Shown piece after piece: positions 1 to 5,814 of a stretch of DNA of 5,835 bases. The notes under the pieces were generated by a model. The model did no database searches. It saw only the letters and a list, made by a program, of their open reading frames with translations, and was not told the DNA's origin. The translations under genes were made by a program, and so were the position numbers. This stretch comes from Alphaproteobacteria bacterium. GTDB taxonomy: Bacteria > Pseudomonadota > Alphaproteobacteria > Micavibrionales > UBA2020. Each line of letters begins with the position of its first letter. Within the stretch, counting starts at the first letter, position 1. The DNA is taken from NCBI GenBank assembly GCA_029266795.1, contig JAQSWE010000177.1, positions 1-5,835 of the forward strand. Direction: 5' to 3'.

Positions 1-1657
1 CGTTGCCGCCGTCGGTGTCAGATACCGTGCTGCGCGCCGTCAGTTCAGCGCCGGAAAAAGTCGCGAGCGCATTGGTGTAAACATACAGGTCATCCGCCGT
101 CTGGTCATGGCCGAGGAAGGTCATGTTCCAACTGACGAGCGTACCGGTGTCGTTGCGCTCGGCATCCTCGATCTGCAGTGTCCAGGTGCCAAGGCTGCTC
201 TCGCCCCAGTCGGCATTGGTTGCAACGGTGAAATCGATACCGCGCATGGAAGAGCCGCTGAAATCGCCGGCTTCTTGCGTGCCCGGGCGATTGACCAGCA
301 CACTTTCGGTGCCGTCAGGGCTGATGAGCGTCACGACAAGATCGCCCGCCCAGGTATGGTTGATGTCGAGATGCACCTGCACATGCTCGATAAAGATATC
401 CTGCGTCACGTTGATCGTCGTGCTGCCGGTCGCGTTATCGCGAATCTGGAGGTTGGGCGATGATGTGGCGGTCGTGAACGTGTCCATGTTCGCGGATGTC
501 TGCTGCAGGTTCCACAATTCCGCGAGACGCACGGCGGTAAAGGCATCTGCCGCGCCGAAGCCGTAATCATGGCTGAAATGCAATCCGCCGCCGTTCCAGT
601 TGGTCGCGCCGTTATACTGCCAGCCGGAACTCGTCGGGTCGTTGCGCTGCGCAGAATAGGCCAAAATCTGCTGCACGTCGCGCCAGCCGAGATCGGGATT
701 CGCCTCCAGCATCAGCGCGATCACGCCGCTCACGGCGGGCGCCGCGAAGGAGGTGCCGTCGACGGTCGCATAGCTGCCGCTTTCATAGCCGCCGGAGGTG
801 CGATCGGTCGTCAGGATGCCCACGCCGCCCGCCGCCACCAGCAGGGCAGCGCCCGGCGTGCTGAAGGACGCCACATGACCGCTTGAATCGATCGCGGCGA
901 CCGTGATGGCATAAGGCGAATTCTGGAAGTTGTGATAGTTGACGTTGTCGCCGACATCGCCCTCGTTGCCGGCTGCGAAAACGATGCTGGTGCCAAGACC
1001 GCCGCGGCCCTGTTCAACGAGGTCCTGCATGGCGTCGCCGATATCGCCCAATGTCACGCCGGAATACACTTCGGCAAAATTGTCGGAATAGGGCGTCGTG
1101 TAGCCCCAGCTGTTGTTCATCACATCAACCTGCGCGGTCAGCGCATACTGGAAGCCCTGTAACGTCTGCGCATCTGTGCCGTAATCGAAGGACTGGCGGA
1201 TGCCGACGCCCGTTGCATCGAAGGCGACGCCCACAACGCCGCTGCCGTTGTCGTCCGCGATCATCACGCCCATGACGGCCGTTCCGTGATTGTCGTCGGA
1301 AGTGGCGGGCGCTGCGTCGGAATCGTTGGAGCCGACATCGCGGTCGAGCGAGGTGTCGTAGTTGGGCGCAAGGTCGGGATGGGTGTACTGGAAACCGTCG
1401 TCAAAATCGGCGAGGCGAATGCCCGCGCCCGTATAATCGGGCCAGACGAGATCGGCATGCAGGCCCCATGTGCCGGTCAGGTGCCATTCGGACGACAGCT
1501 GCGGATCGCTCGGAATACCTTGGGTCATGCGCTCTGCGCCATAGCCTTGGCCCAATACCGTCATGCGGTCGGCAGCGGCGGTCAGGCGCGCTTTCGTCTC
1601 GGCCTGCTCGGACGCGATCTCGTCGAAAACGTCATTTGTGCTGTCGGAATCGGCCAA
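1..1657 (-). CDS. Subtilisin/kexin-like (S8) serine protease with P-domain, C-terminus cut off by window edge
   Basis: Secreted-type serine endopeptidase of family S8. I translated 552 residues on the minus strand without a stop; the gene continues past the left edge. The catalytic domain spans about residues 70-375. Catalytic Asp86 lies in ADFDDG (the DDG form typical of kexin/furin), His124 in DDNHGT, oxyanion Asn231 in FAAGNEG and Ser303 in DGTSFAAP. The following LEANPDLGWRDVQQIL also resembles kexins. A proprotein-convertase P-domain follows at about 404-515 (HTWAGDL, ISPDGTES, GTWTLQIED). Residues 522-552 (DDLYVYTN, then SDTDGGN) resemble the start of the serralysin/peptidase M10 C-terminal domain, which in that family carries RTX calcium-binding repeats and is exported by type I secretion. 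Consistent with this, I see no N-terminal signal peptide and a short polar leader. The start is TTG at 1657: an in-frame TGA (1660-1658) directly precedes it, and GAGGG lies 7 bases upstream. The in-frame ATGs at residues 32 and 44 are alternatives. The family call is firm; the export route and substrate are inferred. Confidence 0.93.
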   Translation of the reverse strand, partial: MADSDSTNDVFDEIASEQAETKARLTAAADRMTVLGQGYGAERMTQGIPSDPQLSSEWHLTGTWGLHADLVWPDYTGAGIRLADFDDGFQYTHPDLAPNYDTSLDRDVGSNDSDAAPATSDDNHGTAVMGVMIADDNGSGVVGVAFDATGVGIRQSFDYGTDAQTLQGFQYALTAQVDVMNNSWGYTTPYSDNFAEVYSGVTLGDIGDAMQDLVEQGRGGLGTSIVFAAGNEGDVGDNVNYHNFQNSPYAITVAAIDSSGHVASFSTPGAALLVAAGGVGILTTDRTSGGYESGSYATVDGTSFAAPAVSGVIALMLEANPDLGWRDVQQILAYSAQRNDPTSSGWQYNGATNWNGGGLHFSHDYGFGAADAFTAVRLAELWNLQQTSANMDTFTTATSSPNLQIRDNATGSTTINVTQDIFIEHVQVHLDINHTWAGDLVVTLISPDGTESVLVNRPGTQEAGDFSGSSMRGIDFTVATNADWGESSLGTWTLQIEDAERNDTGTLVSWNMTFLGHDQTADDLYVYTNALATFSGAELTARSTVSDTDGGN

Positions 1658-1664
1658 TCAAAAA

Positions 1665-1669
1665 CCCTC
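1665..1669 (-). promoter_or_regulatory. Ribosome binding site supporting a TTG start of the S8 protease
   Basis: On the minus strand GAGGG sits 7 bases before the TTG at 1657. The codon immediately before the TTG is an in-frame TGA, so no start further upstream is possible in this frame. The next in-frame ATG, at 1564, would remove 31 residues but would leave the protease domain intact. Confidence 0.55.
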
Positions 1670-1715
1670 GGAAAGGACCCGCATCTGGTGACAGGATAAG
1701 TATTTATTAGAACAC

Positions 1716-1745
1716 AATATAATTAACTACGCGTGAACGCTGCAA
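1716..1745 (-). promoter_or_regulatory. Candidate sigma70-type promoter for the S8 protease
   Basis: In the AT-rich stretch between the terminator and the protease start, the minus strand has TTGCAG (1745-1740) as a possible -35. TATATT (1721-1716, 18-base spacer) or TTATAT (1722-1717, 17-base spacer) could be the -10. This would give a 5' leader of about 50 bases. It is placed by eye from base composition and hexamer similarity only. Confidence 0.35.
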
Positions 1746-1776
1746 ATTCAATAGGATGCAGAGATTTTTAGCCATG

Positions 1777-1807
1777 AAAAAAGCCCCGGATTTCTCCGGG
1801 GCTTTTT
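1777..1807 (-). terminator. Rho-independent terminator after the cyclophilin pair (bidirectional form)
   Basis: The arms GCCCCGGA (1783-1790) and TCCGGGGC (1795-1802) form a perfect 8-bp GC-rich stem with a TTTC loop (1791-1794). The stem is flanked by six A on the left and five T on the right. Read on the minus strand, the hairpin is followed by six U and begins about 20 bases past the stop codon of the periplasmic cyclophilin gene. It could also work on the plus strand, but no plus-strand gene ends here. It separates the cyclophilin transcript from the protease gene. Confidence 0.9.
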
Positions 1808-1827
1808 CAATCGGTGAGTGGAAAAGC

Positions 1828-2394
1828 TTACTGCTTTTCCGGCACGGCGACGCCGGGTGCCTTGTCGGCATCGGCGGCAACCTGCAGCTTCACGATGGTG
1901 TCGGGGTTCGAGGGAGGTTCGCCGCGCTGGATCTTGTCGACAAATTCCATGCCCGAGGTCACTTCGCCCCAAACGGTGTACTGGCCGTTGAGGAAGCTTG
2001 CTTCCTTGAAGCAGATGAAGAACTGGCTGTCCGCGCTGTTCGGGTCGTTGGAGCGGGCAGCGCCCACGGTGCCGCGCGCGAAGGGAGCGGAGGAGAATTC
2101 AGCCTTGATCTTCTGGCCGGAGCCGCCCGTGCCGTTGCCTTCGGGGTCGCCGGTCTGCGCCATGAAGCCTTCGATCACGCGGTGGAATTTGAGGCCGTCA
2201 TAAAAGCCCTGACGAGTCAGTTCTTTCACGCGCGCGACATGCGCGGGGGCGAGGTCGGGACGCAGGTTGATGACAACGCGGCCGTCCTTCAGGTCGAGGT
2301 AAAGCGTGTTTTCAGGATCGGCAGCCGTATCGGCCATCGCAGCCGAGGCCGAGAGGCACAGCGCGACAACGAGGGAGAGAAGAAGTTGTTTCAT
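1828..2394 (-). CDS. ppiA: Periplasmic cyclophilin-type peptidyl-prolyl cis-trans isomerase
   Basis: Catalyses cis-trans isomerisation of Xaa-Pro bonds and probably assists folding of exported proteins in the periplasm. The 188-residue product begins with a signal peptide: Lys2, a Leu/Val-rich core, and an A-M-A cleavage motif after residue 21. The cyclophilin domain spans about residues 29-174. It has FHRVIEGFMAQTGDP (active-site Arg72, Phe77, Met78, Gln80 by analogy with human CypA) and SADSQFFI (Phe126). Phe134 stands where human CypA has Trp121, as in many bacterial cyclophilins with weak cyclosporin binding. A short Ala/Pro/Lys tail (175-188) ends the protein. A ribosome binding site (AAGGA) lies 7 bases before the ATG. 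The gene starts 23 bases after the cytosolic paralogue ends, so the two are probably co-transcribed, and a strong hairpin terminator follows. The symbol follows the usual ppiA/ppiB naming by location and is not a proven orthology. Confidence 0.95.
   Translation of the reverse strand: MKQLLLSLVVALCLSASAAMADTAADPENTLYLDLKDGRVVINLRPDLAPAHVARVKELTRQGFYDGLKFHRVIEGFMAQTGDPEGNGTGGSGQKIKAEFSSAPFARGTVGAARSNDPNSADSQFFICFKEASFLNGQYTVWGEVTSGMEFVDKIQRGEPPSNPDTIVKLQVAADADKAPGVAVPEKQ
1873..2310 (-). repeat. Tandem coding duplication, copy 1 (periplasmic cyclophilin domain)
   Basis: This 438-base segment encodes residues 29-174 of the periplasmic cyclophilin. It aligns without gaps to 2421-2858 at a constant offset of 548 bases. 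The encoded segments are identical at 115 of 146 residues by my manual count. Positions 2008-2040 are identical to 2556-2588 at the DNA level (33 bases). Confidence 0.85.
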
Positions 2395-2417
2395 GGTCTT
2401 TTCCTTATGGTGGGTGG

Positions 2418-2876
2418 TTAGGCAGCAAGAGTGAATTTTACGATGGTGTCGGGCTTGCGCGGCGGCTCGCCCTTGGCGATTTTGTCGACGAATTCCATGC
2501 CGTCGGTCACTTCGCCCCAGACGGTGTACTGGCCGTTCAGGAAGCTGGCGTCGTCGAAGCAGATGAAGAACTGGCTGTCCGCGCTGTTGGGGTCGGAGGA
2601 GCGGGCCGCGCCGACCGTGCCGCGCTTGAACGGCGCTTTCGAGAATTCGGCGGGGATGTTTGTGCCGGATCCGCCATAGCCGGTGCCGTCGGGGTCGCCT
2701 GTCTGCGCCATGAAGCCGTCGATGACGCGGTGGAATTTCAGGCCGTCATAGAAGCCCTCGCCAATCAGCTCCTTCACGCGCGCAACGTGCTTCGGCGCAA
2801 TATCGGGGCGCAGCTGGATGGTCACTTTGCCGTCCTTCAGTTCGAGGATCGCCGTGTTTGTCTTGTCGTCCGCCAT
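2418..2876 (-). CDS. ppiB: Cytoplasmic cyclophilin-type peptidyl-prolyl cis-trans isomerase
   Basis: A compact single-domain cyclophilin of 152 residues without a signal peptide, so predicted cytoplasmic. It isomerises peptidyl-prolyl bonds. Visible motifs are FHRVIDGFMAQTGDP (Arg50, Phe55, Met56, Gln58 by analogy with the CypA active site), the GYGGSG loop, SADSQFFICF (Phe104) and SFLNGQYTVWGEV, with Phe112 at the CypA Trp121 position. The length is normal for the short bacterial type. GGAGAG lies 8 bases before the ATG. It is the upstream partner of the 79%-identical periplasmic copy, 23 bases away. The 74 bases before the gene (2877-2950) contain neither a clear terminator nor a convincing promoter, so read-through from the exported-protein gene upstream is possible. 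The family call is very secure; the symbol rests on the predicted location. Confidence 0.95.
   Translation of the reverse strand: MADDKTNTAILELKDGKVTIQLRPDIAPKHVARVKELIGEGFYDGLKFHRVIDGFMAQTGDPDGTGYGGSGTNIPAEFSKAPFKRGTVGAARSSDPNSADSQFFICFDDASFLNGQYTVWGEVTDGMEFVDKIAKGEPPRKPDTIVKFTLAA
2421..2858 (-). repeat. Tandem coding duplication, copy 2 (cytoplasmic cyclophilin domain)
   Basis: Partner of the segment at 1873-2310, encoding residues 7-152 of the cytoplasmic cyclophilin. The two copies are in the same orientation and gapless over 146 codons. They differ mainly at surface-type residues (Asp/Glu, Lys/Arg, Ser/Asn exchanges), while the active-site motifs are unchanged. Confidence 0.85.
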
Positions 2877-2950
2877 TTAAGAATCTCTCCATAACTTTTC
2901 ACGTTTCAACGGGGCATATCCTGCGCCCGGGACGCCGAATTTTCAAGTGG

Positions 2951-4405
2951 TTAAAAGTACTCGGGAAATTGCTTTTCCGCCTCGGTTTTCAGCTCGTTGA
3001 CCTTTTTCAGCCCGGCGATATCGGGCTTCATGCGCTCGGCCTCCTGCCAGCAGGTCCAAGCCAGCATACTGTTGCCATTGGCGAACAGGGCATCGCCCAG
3101 ATCGGCATAGGCGGTCGCAAGCCAGGGATTGGCGGTGATGGCGTTCATGTCCATCTTGATGCTTTTGTTGAATTCCCGCTCGTTAAAAGGCAGGCCCGCT
3201 TTTTCATCCAGCAGGATCTGCTGGCGGATGTTGCGTGCGCGGAAGATGTCGAGCAGGTGGGTGTAATCGGGCGCCGCCTTCTTCGCGCGGATCAGCGCCT
3301 TGTTCGATAACTCCAGGTCGCCCTTGGTCGTATAGCTTTGCGTCAGGGTCAGCATCGTGCCCTCCACGATGTCGGAGCCGCCGGCGCTCAAGACCTGCAG
3401 CGTCAGCCCGTCCAGCGGATCTGTCAGCTTGGACGGCAGCGAGAGCAGCATTTCATGCAGCGCCAGCAACGCATGAAGCGGGTCGCCCGCCAGCAGGTAG
3501 TCTTTCACCTGCTTCGAAAAGTAATCGGTGCCGGGACCGGGTTTTTGCGCCGAGGTCATGGCGGCGTTAATGGTGTCGTCGAGGCTGAAATGCTCGACAT
3601 AACCGTCAGGCACTTTCGGTGCCGCTGTTGCGGGGGCGGAGCCCGACAGCTTCCAAACCGCCTGCGTCACGCGGCCCGCATGGTCGTTGGTTGCGTATTC
3701 GAGCGTTTCAAGCGCATTCGTCGATTGTGCGATCTGTTTTTCCACATCGGGGTGGATGACAGGGCCATAGACGAGGAAGCGCGTATAGGCCTTGTTAAGG
3801 TCTGCGGGGATCGCCGTTTGCGACAGGCGGAACGACGCCATGCGGCCGCCGTCCGTTTCAAAAATTTTCGCCTCCGCCGTCGGCAGGAAGCGGACCAGAT
3901 GTTTGCTCTGGTTATCGCTCGCGCTGGCATAGAGCGTATCGAGGTCAACCAGCGGGCCGTTGGTGTCGAGCGCGACGCCGCTCATTGTTTTCACCATCTT
4001 GCCGGTGCCCGACGCCGTTTCGAAATCGAAGGCCTTCTGCGTCGACTGGCGGCGCAGGTTGCTGCGGGCGAGCGGCAGCGTGTGCAGCGGCATCACGTTG
4101 TAGATTTTCTTGTCATGGTCGATCAGCGTGTAGATCTTCTTGTCGAAATCGTAAATGCGCTCCTCTTTCCCCGCGCGGATGCCGAGCAGCGTGGGCAGCA
4201 GCGTCACGACGTTGTCGACGGTGGATTCCTCGTCCTCGAACTTCAGGATGATCTTTGACGTAACCTGTTGTGGCGACACGCTGGTGATCTTGGTTTTCTG
4301 GTGCACGCTGTAGGTCAGCGCCAAGCCTTGCGCGGCGGCCTGCGAGGTGAAGGCGAACAGCGAACAAGCGGTGAGGGCGAGGGCGGCGATCAGGGTCGTT
4401 TTCAT
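2951..4405 (-). CDS. Exported protein of unknown function with C-terminal TPR-like repeat
   Basis: I do not recognise this 484-residue protein. The N-terminus is a clear export signal: MKTT, a hydrophobic core, and A-A-A at 23-25 as a signal peptidase I site. An LTAC lipobox with Cys14 is an alternative, but the sequence stays hydrophobic after Cys14, which favours ordinary cleavage. Residues 28-260 look beta-rich with charged turns (KKIYTLIDHDKKIYNV, about 89-104). Residues 258-292 are Ala/Pro/Gly-rich and look like a linker. The C-terminal part is helical: 298-324 and 349-379 have weak repeat character. Residues 426-460 fit a tetratricopeptide unit (WLATAYADLGDALFANGN, then AWTCWQEAERMKP), suggesting protein binding. 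GGGA lies upstream of the ATG, a modest ribosome binding site. The gene diverges from yggT and precedes the cyclophilin pair by 74 bases. Its function is unknown; the periplasm or outer envelope is the inferred location. Confidence 0.85.
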   Translation of the reverse strand: MKTTLIAALALTACSLFAFTSQAAAQGLALTYSVHQKTKITSVSPQQVTSKIILKFEDEESTVDNVVTLLPTLLGIRAGKEERIYDFDKKIYTLIDHDKKIYNVMPLHTLPLARSNLRRQSTQKAFDFETASGTGKMVKTMSGVALDTNGPLVDLDTLYASASDNQSKHLVRFLPTAEAKIFETDGGRMASFRLSQTAIPADLNKAYTRFLVYGPVIHPDVEKQIAQSTNALETLEYATNDHAGRVTQAVWKLSGSAPATAAPKVPDGYVEHFSLDDTINAAMTSAQKPGPGTDYFSKQVKDYLLAGDPLHALLALHEMLLSLPSKLTDPLDGLTLQVLSAGGSDIVEGTMLTLTQSYTTKGDLELSNKALIRAKKAAPDYTHLLDIFRARNIRQQILLDEKAGLPFNEREFNKSIKMDMNAITANPWLATAYADLGDALFANGNSMLAWTCWQEAERMKPDIAGLKKVNELKTEAEKQFPEYF

Positions 4406-4422
4406 GCGGTTCCCGTCTAGTT

Positions 4423-4436
4423 ATCAAAGTATTGAT
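4423..4436. promoter_or_regulatory. Operator-like palindrome upstream of the exported-protein gene
   Basis: ATCAA-AGTA-TTGAT is a perfect inverted repeat with 5-bp arms, 18 bases upstream of the start codon at 4405. A further ATCAA occurs at 4461-4465. It could be a repressor site or a small hairpin in the mRNA leader. No specific regulator is recognised, and short AT-rich palindromes also arise by chance. Confidence 0.25.
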
Positions 4437-4492
4437 CCGGGCAGGATGGCCCCGTATTTTATCAAGTGTATCTCAAGTCTAGTGCCGCCCAC

Positions 4493-4508
4493 GTTAACTA
4501 TCTGTTAA
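4493..4508 (-). promoter_or_regulatory. Candidate CtrA-binding box (TTAA-N7-TTAAC)
   Basis: On the minus strand TTAA (4508-4505), seven bases (CAGATAG) and TTAAC (4497-4493) match the full consensus of CtrA, the alphaproteobacterial cell-cycle response regulator. The plus strand reads TTAA-N7-TTAA. The box lies about 90 bases before the exported-protein start and about 100 bases before the yggT start, so it could serve either gene or both. I could not pair it with a good -10 element, so the target promoter is unresolved. Confidence 0.45.
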
Positions 4509-4548
4509 ATCGGGCGGAAACGGTAAAAGACAAGTCTGATTTTGCTAA

Positions 4549-4606
4549 ATCCCCGCTTGCGGCGCAAGCTTTCAGCAGATAATTTATAATCTCGGGAAGC
4601 GGGGAT
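4549..4606 (+). promoter_or_regulatory. Inverted repeat covering the yggT ribosome binding site
   Basis: ATCCCCGCTT (4549-4558) is the exact reverse complement of AAGCGGGGAT (4597-4606), and the second arm contains the GCGGGG that precedes the yggT ATG by 5 bases. If transcription begins upstream of 4549, the RNA could hide the ribosome binding site. The first arm overlaps a second perfect inverted repeat, GCTTGCG-G-CGCAAGC (4555-4569), so the two pairings would compete. A TATAAT at 4585-4590 lies between the arms. If that is the real -10, the transcript would lack the first arm and the structure would have no role in RNA. Confidence 0.4.
4585..4590 (+). promoter_or_regulatory. Candidate -10 element (TATAAT) for yggT-folD
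   Basis: A perfect TATAAT lies 20 bases before the yggT ATG and would give a leader of roughly 13 bases that still includes GCGGGG. No good -35 hexamer lies 16-18 bases upstream (the sequence there is GCGCAA). A GATAAT at 4578-4583, preceded by CTTGCG at 4556-4561, is a competing possibility. The remainder of the intergenic stretch 4406-4609 holds no gene I can support. Confidence 0.35.
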
Positions 4607-4609
4607 ATT

Positions 4610-4903
4610 ATGGACTTGGTGCTGATTGCGCTTTACTGGGCTCTGCAGGCCTATTTTTGGCTCATCATCTTCACGGTGGTGGTTAGCTGGCTGGTCGTGT
4701 TTGACGTCCTGAACACCAAGAATAAATGGGTGCGCAAGTTCTGCGAAATCCTGAACACCCTGACCAATCCCCTTGTCCTGCGCCTGCGCAAGATCATGCC
4801 GCCGCTGGGTGGGATTGACCTGACACCCATGGTCATCATTTTCGGGCTTTATTTCCTGATGGGGCTGATCGAACAAGCCCTTCAATCTTCAGCGGGCGGG
4901 TAA
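4610..4903 (+). CDS. yggT: YggT family inner-membrane protein
   Basis: A 97-residue protein of the YggT family. Members are small membrane proteins of poorly defined function; a role in osmotic or potassium-related stress and a link to cell-shape or division genes have been suggested for some. Two membrane segments are visible, at about residues 3-31 and 71-91. The conserved cytoplasmic-loop signature lies between and into the second: NPL (53-55), RLRKIMPP (58-65), GGIDLTP (67-73). The length is that of the usual single-unit form. The start ATG has GCGGGG 5 bases upstream. folD follows after 5 bases, indicating one transcript. In many alphaproteobacteria, as I recall, a DUF167-family gene lies between or next to these two; none is present here. 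Regulation may involve the inverted repeat over the ribosome binding site. Confidence 0.92.
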   Translation: MDLVLIALYWALQAYFWLIIFTVVVSWLVVFDVLNTKNKWVRKFCEILNTLTNPLVLRLRKIMPPLGGIDLTPMVIIFGLYFLMGLIEQALQSSAGG

Positions 4904-4908
4904 AAATT

Positions 4909-5814
4909 ATGGGGACGGCAAAAATGAAGCACACCAACCAGCCCGCCACCGTCATCGACGGCAAGGCAGTCGCCAAAAAACTCCGCGAGAGCATCAAGCG
5001 CCATGTCGAGGTGCTGATCGAGGACCATAAAATCATGCCGGGCCTTGCAGTCGTGCTGGTGGGCGACGACCCGGCATCATCCGTTTACGTGGCGAATAAG
5101 CAAAAGGCGGCTAAGGAAGCGGGCATCCGCGGCTTTGTCCACCGCATGCCGCAGAACACCTCTCAGGACGAATTGCTGAAGCTCGTCCATGCGCTGAACG
5201 CCGATGGAAAAGTGCATGGCGTGCTGATCCAGATGCCGCTGCCCAAACAGATCGACAGCGCGACAGTGCTGAAGGCGCTTGACCCCGCGAAAGACGTAGA
5301 CGGGCTGCATATCGAAAACATGGGGCGGTTGATGAACGACATGCCGGGCCTCGTGCCCTGTACGCCGATGGGCTGCATTATCCTGCTGAAGACCGTGACG
5401 CAGAATTTAAGCGGCTTGCACGCGGTCGTGATCGGCAGGTCACAATTAGTGGGCAAACCCGTGGCGCAGCTTCTCCTGCGCGAAAATTGCACCGTGACCG
5501 TCTGTCATTCCCGCACCCCCAATATCGCCCATGTCGCGCGCGAGGCCGATATCCTGATCGTCGCAACCGGCAAGCCGCATCTGGTGAAAGCCGACTGGGT
5601 AAAGCCGGGCGCCATAGTCCTCGATGTCGGCATCAACCGCATGGATAACGGAAAGCTTGCCGGTGACGTTGATTACGACGCCGTCGCCAAGGTCGCGGGA
5701 TATATCACCCCCGTACCGGGCGGTGTCGGTCCCATGACGATTGCCTGCCTGCTGGGCAACACGGTCGCCGCCGCCTGCCGCCAGAACGAATTGACGGTGC
5801 CGCATATCGGGTAA
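4909..5814 (+). CDS. folD: Bifunctional methylenetetrahydrofolate dehydrogenase / methenyltetrahydrofolate cyclohydrolase
   Basis: Cytosolic enzyme of one-carbon metabolism. It oxidises 5,10-methylenetetrahydrofolate with NADP+ and then hydrolyses the methenyl product to 10-formyltetrahydrofolate, for purine and formyl-Met synthesis. The 301 residues form the full two-domain protein. The catalytic domain has IDGKAVA (16-22), SSVYVANKQKA with Tyr60 and catalytic Lys64, GVLIQMPLP with Gln108, and KDVDGLH with Asp131. The nucleotide-binding domain has VVIGRSQLVGKP (173-184), CHSRT (199-203), LDVGIN (238-243) and the signature PVPGGVGPMT (268-277). All expected active-site residues are present. 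The start is uncertain. ATG 4909 has GGGCGGG 8 bases upstream. ATG 4924 has GGGGA 8 bases upstream and would remove five residues, closer to the typical N-terminus. The gene lies 5 bases after yggT. Only 21 bases follow the stop, with no complete terminator visible. Confidence 0.97.
   Translation: MGTAKMKHTNQPATVIDGKAVAKKLRESIKRHVEVLIEDHKIMPGLAVVLVGDDPASSVYVANKQKAAKEAGIRGFVHRMPQNTSQDELLKLVHALNADGKVHGVLIQMPLPKQIDSATVLKALDPAKDVDGLHIENMGRLMNDMPGLVPCTPMGCIILLKTVTQNLSGLHAVVIGRSQLVGKPVAQLLLRENCTVTVCHSRTPNIAHVAREADILIVATGKPHLVKADWVKPGAIVLDVGINRMDNGKLAGDVDYDAVAKVAGYITPVPGGVGPMTIACLLGNTVAAACRQNELTVPHIG

Noticed and set aside
107..1710. Several plus-strand frames of 70-150 codons on the left side
   Set aside because: All are antisense to the continuous protease frame, whose catalytic motifs are unmistakable.
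1756..2421. A 221-codon open frame on the plus strand across the cyclophilin gene
   Set aside because: It begins within the terminator region and runs antisense to a clear cyclophilin; its low-complexity translation shows no family features.
2877..2950. A promoter for the cyclophilin pair (TTGAAA with GATATG, or with GATTCT)
   Set aside because: The spacers or hexamers fit poorly, and the second option overlaps the ribosome binding site. I could not support a specific promoter.
3338..4258. A 306-codon open frame on the plus strand
   Set aside because: It is antisense to the exported-protein gene, is rich in Arg, Ala and Gln without recognisable domains, and has no good ribosome binding site. 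The opposite strand has a signal peptide and a TPR-like motif. It is a shadow frame of GC-rich coding DNA.
4446..4508. A 20-codon open frame in the divergent intergenic region, considered as a leader peptide
   Set aside because: The only purine-rich stretch (AGG) touches the ATG, leaving no room for ribosome binding. It has no run of a regulatory amino acid and ends inside the CtrA-like box.
4505..4885. A 126-codon minus-strand frame opposite yggT
   Set aside because: It overlaps the entire yggT gene and consists of charged, low-complexity sequence. YggT has a conserved signature and a proper ribosome binding site.
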